NCBI GenBank assembly: GCA_902494195.1
Contig: CABUSH010000002.1
Span: forward strand, 62,001-126,000
Length of the DNA stretch: 64,000 nucleotides
Direction of reading: 5' to 3'
DNA from: an uncultured Collinsella sp.
GTDB lineage: Bacteria > Actinomycetota > Coriobacteriia > Coriobacteriales > Coriobacteriaceae
The first letter of the stretch is position 1. Each line of letters starts with the position of its first letter. Position numbers and translations under genes: made by a program. Below the pieces are notes generated by a model. It was given only the letters and a program-made list of their open reading frames with translations. It had not been told where the DNA came from and made no database searches. This document shows positions 24,050-32,239 of the stretch, piece after piece.

Positions 24050-25489
24050 CTAGTCCAGACGACGGGTCTGCGCCACGTGCTTATACCAGTATGCGCTTGC
24101 CTTGGGCGTTCGCTTCTGGGTTTCAAAGTCAACGTAGAAGAAGCCGTAACGCTTGTTGTAACCATTGGTCCAGGAGAACTGATCCTGCAGGCTCCACAGG
24201 AAGTAGCCACCCACGTTGACGCCCACCTCCATGGCCTTGAGCAACCAGCGCAGGTGCTGCTCGATGTAGTCGATGCGCGGCTGGTCGTCCACAAAACCGT
24301 CCTTGTAGGGGTCCTTGTAGCCCATGCCGTTTTCGGTGATGAAGATTTGCTTGTAGTTGGGGTAGCGCTGCTTAATGTAGACGAGCAGATCGAACAGACC
24401 CTCGGGATAGATGATCCAGTCCCAGTCGGTGGTGGGGATGCCAGGCTTGTTCACATGCTCGCCAATACCCTTAACACGCCAGCGCCCGGTGCCCTTCTCG
24501 CCCGTACCGTTGTGGTGCAGGTCGTTCTCGCCATCGTAAGCCTTCAAGAAACGGCATTGGTAGTTGTTAACGCCCAGGTAGTCGTTGTAGAGCGCGGCCT
24601 CGCGCATAATCTCGAGGTCCTCGTCCAGGATCTCGATGGTGCCGCCCGAGACGGCAGCCAAGCGGTTGGCGCACTCGAGGGTGTCGGGCGCGTAGTCGCC
24701 GCGGAAGGTGGCGTCGAGCAAGAACTGGTTCTGCAGCACGTGCTCGTTGTTGGCGGCTTTGATGTCGGCGGGGTCGTTCTCGTTGAGCGGATACTTAAAC
24801 TCCAGCGACTGGATGACGCCGATCTTGCCCTTAAAACCGCCGTTGTGGAAGGCCAGTACTGCCTTGGCGTGGGCGAGCATCATGTTGTGCTCGCACTGGA
24901 AGGCCTCGGCCAGATGCGCCTTGACGCCGCCGGGGAAGGTGCCCTCGATGTAGGTGTTGGAGGCGTCGGCCCAGATCTCGTTAAAGGTGAACCAGTAGGT
25001 CACCTGGTCGGCGTACTCCTTAAAGCAGAAGGTGGCAAAGTCCACAAAGGCGTCGATGGTCTCGCGGTTGAGGAAGTCGCCCTTCTCAAAGAGGGGCAGC
25101 GGCGTATCGAAGTGATGCAGCGTGACAAACGGCTCAACGTGGTGCTTGTGGCACTCGGCGAAGAGGTCGTGGTAGAACTGCACGCCCTCGGGGTTGATTT
25201 CGCCGGTACCGTTGGGGAAGATGCGGCTCCAGGCGATGGAGAGGCGGATGCCGTTGATACCGAACTCCTCGCACAGCTCCAAGTCGACGGGGTACTGGTT
25301 GTAGAAGTCCGAAGCGGGATCGGGGGAGAAGCGCCCCTGGGCCTCCAAGAAGTCGTCCCAGGCAACCTTGCCCTTACCGTGGGTGCGGGTCTCGCCCTCT
25401 ACCTGGTAGGCAGCGGTGGCGCCGCCAAAGACAAAGTCCTCGGGAAACTGCGCAGGCGGGTTGGTGACGCTAGCGGGGTTAACGGACAT
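24050..25489 (-). CDS. lacG: GH1 6-phospho-beta-galactosidase, unit C
   Basis: A protein of 479 residues. FPEDFVFGGATAAYQVEGET is the GH1 start, TFNEIW carries the acid/base Glu and ITENGMGYK the nucleophile. It is clearly the sister of unit A (HDLFAEC, HHFDTPLPLFEKGDFLNRET, TTDWDWIIYPEGLFDLL). It cleaves phosphorylated disaccharides delivered by the EIICB encoded 66 bases upstream. The start at 25489 has GGAT before it, a modest ribosome site; translation may be coupled through the hairpin-containing spacer. Confidence 0.88.
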   Translation of the reverse strand: MSVNPASVTNPPAQFPEDFVFGGATAAYQVEGETRTHGKGKVAWDDFLEAQGRFSPDPASDFYNQYPVDLELCEEFGINGIRLSIAWSRIFPNGTGEINPEGVQFYHDLFAECHKHHVEPFVTLHHFDTPLPLFEKGDFLNRETIDAFVDFATFCFKEYADQVTYWFTFNEIWADASNTYIEGTFPGGVKAHLAEAFQCEHNMMLAHAKAVLAFHNGGFKGKIGVIQSLEFKYPLNENDPADIKAANNEHVLQNQFLLDATFRGDYAPDTLECANRLAAVSGGTIEILDEDLEIMREAALYNDYLGVNNYQCRFLKAYDGENDLHHNGTGEKGTGRWRVKGIGEHVNKPGIPTTDWDWIIYPEGLFDLLVYIKQRYPNYKQIFITENGMGYKDPYKDGFVDDQPRIDYIEQHLRWLLKAMEVGVNVGGYFLWSLQDQFSWTNGYNKRYGFFYVDFETQKRTPKASAYWYKHVAQTRRLD

Positions 25490-25513
25490 GATGATCCAAT
25501 CGTCTAAATCGAA

Positions 25514-25545
25514 GGGCCAGCCGGTCTTGGATGGTCGGCTGGCCC
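25514..25545 (-). promoter_or_regulatory. Intercistronic hairpin in unit C
   Basis: GGGCCAGCC (25514-25522) pairs with GGCTGGCCC (25537-25545) in the 66-base space between EIICB and GH1. Confidence 0.55.
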
Positions 25546-25555
25546 TGAGCGTTAC

Positions 25556-27322
25556 TTACTTCGAGAGTTGCTCGCTTACGAAGGCGAGAGACTTGTCGCC
25601 GTTCTGGGAGAGCTCGATGTACTGCTTACCGCGGCAGGCGACGCATTTGTTGCCCACGCGCTCGCAGTCCTTCTGCAGGTCGGCCAGGTAGCTTGCGGCC
25701 TGCGGGGCCAGGACGACCAGGTCAAAGTCGGGGAGCATGTCAACGTGGTTGCCATAGGCCTCGGCAGCGGTCTCAAGATTGATGCCGCGCTCTTTGGCAG
25801 CCTTGGCCAGCGCGTTGGCGAGCAGGCCCGAGGTACCGCCGCCCTGGCAGAGCACGAGCACGCGCTTGCCGTTGAGGTCGCTGGCGGTCGTTGCCTCGGT
25901 GGCGACAGCGGCGGGGGCGTCGGCCTTCACGGCCTCGGCAGCAGCGCCGGCGGCAACGCTCTTGGCGTCAGCCTTGCCCTGGAAGGCATCGTTGAGCTTG
26001 GCGGCCTTCTCGGCGTTCTTGGCGGCGAGCTCCTCCTCGGAAATCTCGGCCTCCTCGGCGCACTTCTGGGCGTCATAGGCACGGAAGAACGGATAGTACA
26101 GAACGAAGTCGACGACCAGGATAAGGGCGAGCATCACAAAGGCGAGCGGCTGGAAGCCCAGGCCCATGATGGTGCCGATGGGGCCGGGGACGGTCCAGGG
26201 CAGGGTGTACATAAAGCCGTTCATGCCCAAGAAGTCGATAAAGATCTTGAGGATCCAGATGTTGGCGATCGGGGCAAAGACAAACGGGACAAAGAAGACG
26301 GGATTGAGCACGATGGGTGCGGCGAACAGCAGCGGCTCGTTGACGGCAAAGCAGACGGGGACGATGGCGGCCTTACCGACGGCGCGCATCTCCTGAGACT
26401 TGGCCAGGAAGCAGAACATAAAGACCAGGACGAGCGTGGCGCCGGTGCCGCCCATGCAGACGACGAAGTACTGGGCACCCTGGGTCAGGACAGCGGAAGC
26501 GTGCTGGCCAGCCTGGAACGCAGCCAGGTTGTCGGTCATGTTGGCAACGAGGGCGGCGGCGATGGCGGGCTCGACGATCGAGGGGCCGTGGACGCCCACG
26601 AACCAGAACAGGCTCATGGCGCCGTAGATCACAGCGAGGCCGATGTAGCCATCGGCAGCGGTGAACAGGGGCTGGAACACCTGGATGACGCCTTGGGCAA
26701 AGCAGAAGCCAAAAGCAGCGCGGAAGACGATGTCAAAAGCCCAAAAGACGGTGATGCAGACGGAGAAGGGGATGATGTCCTTGAAGGTCTGCGAGATGTT
26801 GGGCGGAACCTGCTCGGGCATCTTGACGGTGATGTTGCGCTTAATGAAGAACTTGTAGATGATGCCAGTCACAAACGCAGCGATGAAAGCGGTCAGCAGG
26901 CCCTTGGAACCAAGGTAGGTGGTGTTGAAGCCGCTGGCGGCGTCCGTGGCGATGGTGTCGCTCGAAAGGAGCAAGAAGCCGATGATGGCCGCGCACATGC
27001 ACGAGATGAAGTTGATCTGGTTGTTCTTGGGCAGATCGCGGTTCTGGGCGTCGGCGAAGTGCTTGGCAGTGGTGGCGGCGCAGGCGATGGCCAGGATGCC
27101 CATGGAGTAGTTGTAGCACTTCCACAGGGCGTTGTTGATGTCATCGGGCCAGTAGAAACCCCAGATGTTGGGGACCGAGGCTACCAGGCAGAAGATGGAC
27201 GAGAAGATGATGATGGGGATGACGGAGATAAAGCCGTCGCGGATCGCCTTGAGGTACTTGTTGCGGGCGATCGCGTTGAAAAAGGGCTGGCCCTTTTCGA
27301 TGATGGCGATGAGTTGCTCCAT
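25556..27322 (-). CDS. lacE: PTS lactose/cellobiose-type EIICB, unit C
   Basis: A protein of 588 residues with AGGAG before ATG 27322. IIC marks are IARNKYLKAIRDGFISVIP, VGVHGPSIVEPAIAA, VNEPLLFAAPIVLNP and a membrane-rich N-terminal 420 residues. A long Glu/Ala linker leads to the IIB domain KRVLVLCQGGGTSGLLA with phospho-Cys at about residue 492. The loop after Cys is QGGGTSG, where units A and B have AGAGTSA, and two extra Cys follow in the last 40 residues; unit C is the most divergent of the three. Function as sugar-specific PTS permease is secure, the substrate is not. Confidence 0.93.
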   Translation of the reverse strand: MEQLIAIIEKGQPFFNAIARNKYLKAIRDGFISVIPIIIFSSIFCLVASVPNIWGFYWPDDINNALWKCYNYSMGILAIACAATTAKHFADAQNRDLPKNNQINFISCMCAAIIGFLLLSSDTIATDAASGFNTTYLGSKGLLTAFIAAFVTGIIYKFFIKRNITVKMPEQVPPNISQTFKDIIPFSVCITVFWAFDIVFRAAFGFCFAQGVIQVFQPLFTAADGYIGLAVIYGAMSLFWFVGVHGPSIVEPAIAAALVANMTDNLAAFQAGQHASAVLTQGAQYFVVCMGGTGATLVLVFMFCFLAKSQEMRAVGKAAIVPVCFAVNEPLLFAAPIVLNPVFFVPFVFAPIANIWILKIFIDFLGMNGFMYTLPWTVPGPIGTIMGLGFQPLAFVMLALILVVDFVLYYPFFRAYDAQKCAEEAEISEEELAAKNAEKAAKLNDAFQGKADAKSVAAGAAAEAVKADAPAAVATEATTASDLNGKRVLVLCQGGGTSGLLANALAKAAKERGINLETAAEAYGNHVDMLPDFDLVVLAPQAASYLADLQKDCERVGNKCVACRGKQYIELSQNGDKSLAFVSEQLSK

Positions 27323-27384
27323 GCAATGCTCCTAAGAGTCGGTGGGTTAGCAACGATGGTAGCTTTTGACGTTCGGTTGCCAAA

Positions 27385-27665
27385 ATGTTGACGTTGCCAT
27401 TTTGTGACACAAAAAAAGACGCGAACCGGTGGTTCCTGTGCCTGCGAACCGTCGATTCCTTACGCGTAAACGTTTGAGCCGCCCGGTGGCTCTGTGTTTG
27501 CACAATGGCAACGTTAACATTTGGGCGACAAAAGCCGTTCGGGGAAGCAAAAATGTCGGTGAACGGTAGGTTTTGGGTGGTGAGCGTATGGTGGGGGAGG
27601 CGTTAGATATACTTGAAGACGTTTCATTTGACTGCGTAGGGTGCCACCAATGGCATCGTTGACAT
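27385..27665. promoter_or_regulatory. Three LacI-C operators
   Basis: ATGTTGACGTTGCCAT (27385-27400), ATGGCAACGTTAACAT (27505-27520) and ATGGCATCGTTGACAT (27650-27665) are variants of one partial palindrome. The first lies 62 bases before the EIICB start of unit C, the last ends 14 bases before the lacI-C start. Confidence 0.72.
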
Positions 27666-27679
27666 AGAAAGATCGACCT

Positions 27680-28684
27680 ATGGCCGCTGTTAAAAAATCG
27701 GTATCCGTCAAAGACGTGGCGCGCCTCGCGGGCGTCTCGGAGCAGACGGTCTCGCGCACCGTGCACGATTCGCCCAGTGTGCGCCCCGAGACCAAGGAAC
27801 GCGTGCGTGCCGCCATGCGCGAGCTGGGGTATCGCCCCAATTTTGCCGGTCGATCGCTGCGCCGTGGCAAGTTTAAGACCGTCGGCGTCGCCATGTTCAA
27901 CATTACCGGTACCGGCAACCTCGACCGTATGGAGGGCTTTGCCGCCGCGGCCGACAAACATGGCTATGCCATCACCCTCACTAAAGTAGATGGGCATCCG
28001 TATACCCTCGAGAGCGCATCGTCGCGCATGAGCGCGCTGCCGGTAGACGGCATGGTCGTGATCATGAATCGCATGCCGGCGGACTTTGGCACCTTCGAGC
28101 CGCTGCCCGGCATGCAGACGGTGCTCGTTACGATGCTGGAGCACCCGCTCTGTTCAACGGTCGATAACGACCAGTTCGATTGCTCGCGCCAGGTGGTCGA
28201 GTACTTGCTGGGGCGGGGGCACAAAACCGTGCACTTTATCTCGTGTCCCGAGCGCTCGCTTTCGGGCATGCGGCGCGAGGAAGGCTGGCGCGAGACATTG
28301 CGCGCGCATGGAATTGAGCCGCCGCGACTCGTCCGTGGGGATTGGACGGCACAGAGCGGATATCCTGCCGGTCAGGCTCTGGCGGAAGATCCGACCTGTA
28401 CGGCCATTTATGCTTCCAACGATGCCATGGCATACGGCTGCATTCGCGGGCTCGAGTCGTGCGGAAAGCGTGTGCCCGAGGACGTGAGCGTGGTGGGTGT
28501 TGATGACAGCCTGGGCGATATCGTGCCCGACCGTCGCCTGACCACGGTGCGCTTTGACAACAAGCGCGTCGGCATGTGGGCGGTCGACAAGATTGCCGGC
28601 GCCGATGGGGGTGCGTCTGGCGTGGAGCACATGCTGTTTCCGGGCGTGCTCGTCGAGGGCGATACGGTGCGCGATGTACGCTAG
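27680..28684 (+). CDS. LacI-family regulator, unit C
   Basis: A protein of 334 residues; ATG 27680 follows GAAAG. The HTH is VSVKDVARLAGVSEQTVSRT followed by VHDSPSVRPETKERV. The core has LGYRPNFAGRSLRRGKFKTV, a VDGMVVIMNRM segment and EDVSVVGVDDSLGD. It is divergent from unit C and probably binds the ATGGCAACGT-type sites in the intervening 357 bases. The residues after VS in the recognition helix are Glu-Gln. The lacF gene follows on the same strand 220 bases later, with its own upstream motifs. Confidence 0.9.
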   Translation: MAAVKKSVSVKDVARLAGVSEQTVSRTVHDSPSVRPETKERVRAAMRELGYRPNFAGRSLRRGKFKTVGVAMFNITGTGNLDRMEGFAAAADKHGYAITLTKVDGHPYTLESASSRMSALPVDGMVVIMNRMPADFGTFEPLPGMQTVLVTMLEHPLCSTVDNDQFDCSRQVVEYLLGRGHKTVHFISCPERSLSGMRREEGWRETLRAHGIEPPRLVRGDWTAQSGYPAGQALAEDPTCTAIYASNDAMAYGCIRGLESCGKRVPEDVSVVGVDDSLGDIVPDRRLTTVRFDNKRVGMWAVDKIAGADGGASGVEHMLFPGVLVEGDTVRDVR

Positions 28685-28750
28685 GGTAAAGACCTGTTTG
28701 GGTTGCCGATAATTGTGTTTGGTGTTTGATATTGTCCGGATTGGTTTAAA

Positions 28751-28782
28751 AACCGTTCACGGGCGAAAGCAACCGTTCATAG
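28751..28782. promoter_or_regulatory. Tandem AACCGTTCA motif upstream of lacF
   Basis: AACCGTTCACGGG (28751) and AACCGTTCATAG (28771) are spaced 20 bases apart. The reverse complement form CCGTGAACGGT recurs in the regulatory regions of the other lac and gal units (about 17598, 22601, 27558, 30668, 37452). A shared regulator site is suspected. Confidence 0.45.
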
Positions 28783-28904
28783 CTCGAAATTGCGTTTTGC
28801 GCTGTTCTTTTTTGTTTGAATGTTACTGTTCCTGTCATACACAGCGCAGCGCGTATGCCCGGACGCGATGCTCTCCGTTGGTTCATATGTGAAAGGAACG
28901 CAAT

Positions 28905-29243
28905 ATGGCAACCAAAGAAGAAATCTCGATGGTTGGATTCGAGATTGTCGCATACGCGGGCGACGCTCAGACTGATCTGCTTGCAGCGCTCGATGCTGCT
29001 CGCGAGGGCGATTTTGAGAAGGCCGAGCAGCTGCACAAGGATGCGAGCGATGCACTCATCGGCGCTCACGACACGCAGACCAAGCTGCTTTCGCAGGAGG
29101 CTGGCGGCGGCGAGATGGAGATGACCTTCATCATGGCCCATGCTCAGGATACTCTCATGACCACCATGATCCTGGAGAAGCAGACCCGCTTTACCATCGA
29201 TGCCTATAAGCGCATCGCCGCACTCGAAGCTAAGCTCGCCTAA
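28905..29243 (+). CDS. lacF: PTS lactose-type EIIA
   Basis: A protein of 112 residues, the normal size of LacF/CelC; AAAGGAACG precedes the start. It is all-helical in pattern, with the family motif GEMEMTFIMAHAQDTLMTTM, where His79 is the predicted phosphorylated residue (HAQDT). HPr phosphorylates it, and it passes phosphate to the Cys of a IIB domain. None of the three EIICB units in the neighbourhood carries its own IIA, so this single IIA probably serves all of them. A clear terminator follows. Confidence 0.93.
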   Translation: MATKEEISMVGFEIVAYAGDAQTDLLAALDAAREGDFEKAEQLHKDASDALIGAHDTQTKLLSQEAGGGEMEMTFIMAHAQDTLMTTMILEKQTRFTIDAYKRIAALEAKLA

Positions 29244-29270
29244 CGAGCCCGCACAACCAAGTCCCCTTCC

Positions 29271-29304
29271 AAAAACCCTGCCGCTACCCGCGGCAGGGTT
29301 TTTC
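29271..29304 (+). terminator. Terminator of lacF
   Basis: AAACCCTGCCGC pairs perfectly with GCGGCAGGGTTT around a five-base loop, followed by further T. Confidence 0.88.
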
Positions 29305-29316
29305 TGTCCTCCTCCA

Positions 29317-29383
29317 AGTTGCGGTGGAATAGGGACTGAATAGGGGCCGGCGGGCACAAAACAATCCCTATTCCACCGCAACT
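29317..29383. repeat. 19-bp perfect inverted repeat
   Basis: AGTTGCGGTGGAATAGGGA (29317-29335) and its exact complement (29365-29383) enclose 29 bases. Right behind it a fragment of the GTCATTNGGGGAC repeat family appears (29395-29430). Confidence 0.75.
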
Positions 29384-29527
29384 CATCCCGAGATAGTCAT
29401 TAGGGACGTTCTTAAACGACTAGTCATTGGGGACAGTCTTGGTGCGCTCCGTTCGTCGTCCCGTTCGATTTTTGCTTGGTGGGTATACTTCCTTTCGCAT
29501 TAAACGCCGGACTGAGGAGGTATCCAA

Positions 29528-30541
29528 ATGCCGGATAACGGGTCAATACAAAAAAGAGACGCGCACGAGATGGCTCATGGACGTCCTGTCCAGATAACCG
29601 AGCACACGACGGTAACCGAGCTGCAGCCCAGCCTGTCCGATGTCGTGTGCGCAAACAAAAAGCTGCAGATTGGCTTTATCGTTGCGCTCGTGGTACTGGC
29701 GCTGCTGTCGGGCTTTGTAGCTCGTCCGCATTTCGCCGATACCAAGACTTGGGACTCCACCATCGAGGTCATCGATCAAAAGAAGGGCAATGTTTTGGCG
29801 CTCACGACCTCGTGCGTCGCCCTATCTGCGGGTATCACTGCGCTGCCGGGCGATACGGGAACGCCGGTTGCCGAGCAGCTCGCGCAGCTTTCGGGTAACT
29901 TGGGCATCGTGCTTGCCGTGCTCTACCTCGAGAAATACCTGCTGACCATTTTGTGGTCGGTTGGCCTGGGCATCCTGATCCCGTTTGCGCTGGTGCTCCT
30001 TGCGGTGTCGCTCGGCATTCACGGGCGCTGGAGCACGAGCGCCGTCCTGCGCCGCGTGGCGACTCGCGTGCTGGTGGTCGCCATGATCGGCATGGCGTTG
30101 GTGCCTGCAAGCGTATGGGTGTCGCAAAAGGTCGACGAAACGTATCGAGTGAGCATCGAGGCGGCCGAGCAAAAGGCGGCCGACGCTGCGGGTACGGCAA
30201 ATAGTGATAGCTCCAAAGCAAGCAAGAAAAAGACCGAGTCCACAGAGTCCAAGAACGTGCTTGAGCAGCTTGCCGACGGTGCCTCGAGCCTGGTCACGTC
30301 GGTAACCAGTGGTGCCAAGCAGATGACCGACGAGATCGTGCAGCAGGTGACCGACCTTATCGAAGGCGTCATCGTGATGATCGTGACCTCGTGCGTGATT
30401 CCATTGCTGGTGCTCGCGGCGTTTTTGTGGCTGGGGCACACCCTGCTGGGGATTGATATTTCCGGCCCGGCGAACTATTTGACGGGTCGCTTTCTGAGCG
30501 CTCCGTCCAAGCATGCCAAGAAGAGCGTACGGTCTGAGTAA
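29528..30541 (+). CDS. Conserved integral membrane protein of unknown function
   Basis: A protein of 337 residues; GAGGAGGT lies before ATG 29528. Membrane segments are seen at about residues 46-64 (LQIGFIVALVVLALLSGF), 138-160 (LLTILWSVGLGILIPFALVL), 175-195 and 285-310. The part between segments one and two, GNVLALTTSCVALSAGITAL then PGDTGTPVAEQLAQLSGNLG, is the most conserved-looking. A Lys/Ser-rich stretch at about 220-245 and an amphipathic helix (VLEQLADGASSLVTSVTSGA) precede the last segment. I do not recognise the family. It separates lacF from lacAB and has its own terminator, so it probably is not part of lactose use. Confidence 0.8.
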   Translation: MPDNGSIQKRDAHEMAHGRPVQITEHTTVTELQPSLSDVVCANKKLQIGFIVALVVLALLSGFVARPHFADTKTWDSTIEVIDQKKGNVLALTTSCVALSAGITALPGDTGTPVAEQLAQLSGNLGIVLAVLYLEKYLLTILWSVGLGILIPFALVLLAVSLGIHGRWSTSAVLRRVATRVLVVAMIGMALVPASVWVSQKVDETYRVSIEAAEQKAADAAGTANSDSSKASKKKTESTESKNVLEQLADGASSLVTSVTSGAKQMTDEIVQQVTDLIEGVIVMIVTSCVIPLLVLAAFLWLGHTLLGIDISGPANYLTGRFLSAPSKHAKKSVRSE

Positions 30542-30575
30542 CTAAAACAGCTGTATATACCGGGGTATACCGCCG

Positions 30576-30611
30576 AAGGGCGGCCGAGATGCGTTCTCGG
30601 CCGCCCTTTTT
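30576..30611 (+). terminator. Terminator of the membrane protein gene
   Basis: AAGGGCGGCCGAG pairs with CTCGGCCGCCCTT, followed by five T. Confidence 0.88.
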
Positions 30612-30679
30612 GTTTGTTGAACACGTGATCGCTACGTTCGCGCCGGGCTCAAACGGTCGGCAATCATCCGTGAATGGTG

Positions 30680-30699
30680 TTTGTTCAAAAAAGAACAAA
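30680..30699. promoter_or_regulatory. Candidate LacR (DeoR-type) operator upstream of lacA
   Basis: TTTGTTC and GAACAAA are a perfect inverted repeat with a six-base A spacer. Two more TGTTC/GAACA pairs follow at about 30727-30755 in an AT-rich stretch. TGTTT/TGTTC-rich direct and inverted repeats are typical of DeoR-family LacR sites; the DeoR gene at 39999 is the candidate binder. Confidence 0.5.
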
Positions 30700-30849
30700 G
30701 ATAAACAAATTATTGTTGCAGTCGCTGTTCGAATGTGTTCAAATAAACATGAACAGTGAAGAACCGCACATTCAGATGCCCGGACCTGAACGCGATTCAA
30801 CACTTCCAAACAGAAACTACGCACCTGCGTATCTCTCAAGGAGGATGTC

Positions 30850-31278
30850 ATGAGGGTTGTAATCGCTTCCGATGCCGACGGTATGTCGATGAAGGAGTCC
30901 ATCAAGGAGATGCTCATCGCCGACGGTCACGAGGTCGTCGACTATTCCGAGACCCCTGCCGCGGACTTTGTCGATTCCGCGACCGCCGTTGCCAAGGACC
31001 TGCTGGAGCACAAGGATTCCCAGGGCTTCGCATTCGATAAGTACGGCGTCGGCTCCTATATGGCCGCCGTCAAGATCAAGGGCATGGTCGTCGCCAACAT
31101 TTCCGACGAGCGTTCCGCCTACATGACCCGCGAGCACAACGGTTCGCGCATGGTCACCATGGGCCCGGGCGTTGTGGGCACCGAGGTCGCCAAGAAGATC
31201 GCCCGCGAGTTCCTGCGCGCCCAGTACGCCGGCGGCCGTCACCAGATCCGTGTCGACATGCTCAACAAGATGGCCTAA
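30850..31278 (+). CDS. lacA: Galactose-6-phosphate isomerase subunit LacA
   Basis: A protein of 142 residues with AAGGAGG before ATG 30850. It belongs to the RpiB/LacAB fold: MRVVIASDADGMSMKESIKE, DYSETPAADFVDSATAVAKD, GFAFDKYGVGSYMAAVKIKG and MGPGVVGTEVAKKIAREFL are the LacA form, in which the catalytic Cys motif of RpiB and LacB is absent (AFDKYGVG in its place). It works only as a complex with LacB, converting galactose 6-phosphate to tagatose 6-phosphate. LacB follows 63 bases downstream. Confidence 0.95.
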   Translation: MRVVIASDADGMSMKESIKEMLIADGHEVVDYSETPAADFVDSATAVAKDLLEHKDSQGFAFDKYGVGSYMAAVKIKGMVVANISDERSAYMTREHNGSRMVTMGPGVVGTEVAKKIAREFLRAQYAGGRHQIRVDMLNKMA

Positions 31279-31341
31279 CGAGAGCCACCGAGAACTCGAA
31301 CTTCTACCTCAACTTGTGAATTCAGACGAAAGGACGTTCTG

Positions 31342-31866
31342 ATGAAGAAGACCATCGCAATCGGTTGCGACCATATCGTTACGGACGAGAAGATCTATCT
31401 GGCCGACCGCCTGGAGCAGGCTGGCTACAAGGTGCTCGACTGCGGCACCTACAGCCACACCCGTACGCACTACCCCATCTACGGTAAGGCCGTGGGCGAG
31501 GCTGTTGCCAGCGGCAAGGCCGACTTTGGCGTGGCCCTTTGCGGCACCGGCATCGGCATCACCAACGCCGTCAACAAGGTTCCCGGCGCCCGCTGCGCCT
31601 TGGTTCGCGACATGACCTCTGCCCTGTATGCCCGTCGCGAGCTCAACGCCAACATCGTGGGCTTTGGCGGCAAGATCACCGGCGAGTTCCTGATGGCCGA
31701 CATCATGCTTGCCTTCCTGGAGGAGCCCTACGAGAAGACCCCCGAGCACGATGCCCTGATTGCCAAGATCGATGCCTGCAATAAGGCCGACGCCGAGGCT
31801 CAGGCTGACCCGCACTTCTTTGACGAGTTCCTCGAGAAGTGGGACCGCGGCGAGTATCACGACTAA
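31342..31866 (+). CDS. lacB: Galactose-6-phosphate isomerase subunit LacB
   Basis: A protein of 174 residues; GAAAGGACG precedes ATG 31342. IAIGCDHIVTDEK, YSHTRTHYPIYGKAVGEAV and GVALCGTGIGITNAVNK with the catalytic Cys and the TGIGI loop identify LacB. It pairs with LacA. Immediately behind the stop stands a structured repeat (31873-32001) shared with lacC and the DAHP synthase gene. Confidence 0.96.
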   Translation: MKKTIAIGCDHIVTDEKIYLADRLEQAGYKVLDCGTYSHTRTHYPIYGKAVGEAVASGKADFGVALCGTGIGITNAVNKVPGARCALVRDMTSALYARRELNANIVGFGGKITGEFLMADIMLAFLEEPYEKTPEHDALIAKIDACNKADAEAQADPHFFDEFLEKWDRGEYHD

Positions 31867-31872
31867 GGGGTT

Positions 31873-32001
31873 CCGGCGTTCTACCGAACGCCGGACCGGC
31901 CGACGCTGCGAAGCCATCTGGCGGGCAATCTGCCGTTCAGCTTCGGCGGCATGACCAGAAGGTCAATGCCGCCTCGCTTCACGGCACCTTGCCTCGCCAG
32001 C
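31873..32001 (+). repeat. Structured 3' element, copy 1 (behind lacB)
   Basis: It starts 7 bases behind the lacB stop with the hairpin CCGGCGTTC-TACC-GAACGCCGG, then CGACGCTGC, then an outer arm CTGGCG, the core CAATCTGCCGTTCA, a second hairpin GGCATGACC-AGAA-GGTCAATGCC and the closing arm CGCCAG. Copies 2 and 3 keep the TACC loop and the layout with different but still complementary stems. Confidence 0.7.
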
Positions 32002-32239
32002 TGACTTCTCGCTGACGTTGGGGGTACCTGTGGGGTTACCGCTGTTGTTGCGAAGTGTTCTGGTTCGGTAGGCTGCTCCGATAACACGTTTGCTTGCTGA
32101 GCTTGTGGGCTTCGTTTTGGCGGGACCCGGTATTCTGCAGCTTTTCAATTGACGGCTCGCGTTTCTGTGAGGGGGCGCGGGCCGGTTTTCTATCAGCCCT
32201 ATTGACTTGGCGGGCTGTCGTAAGAAAGGGAAGGCTCCT
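32002..32239. other. Gene-free stretch before the lacX-like gene
   Basis: No convincing gene or terminator was found. The 3' end carries the GGGAAGG ribosome site of the following gene. Confidence 0.5.
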
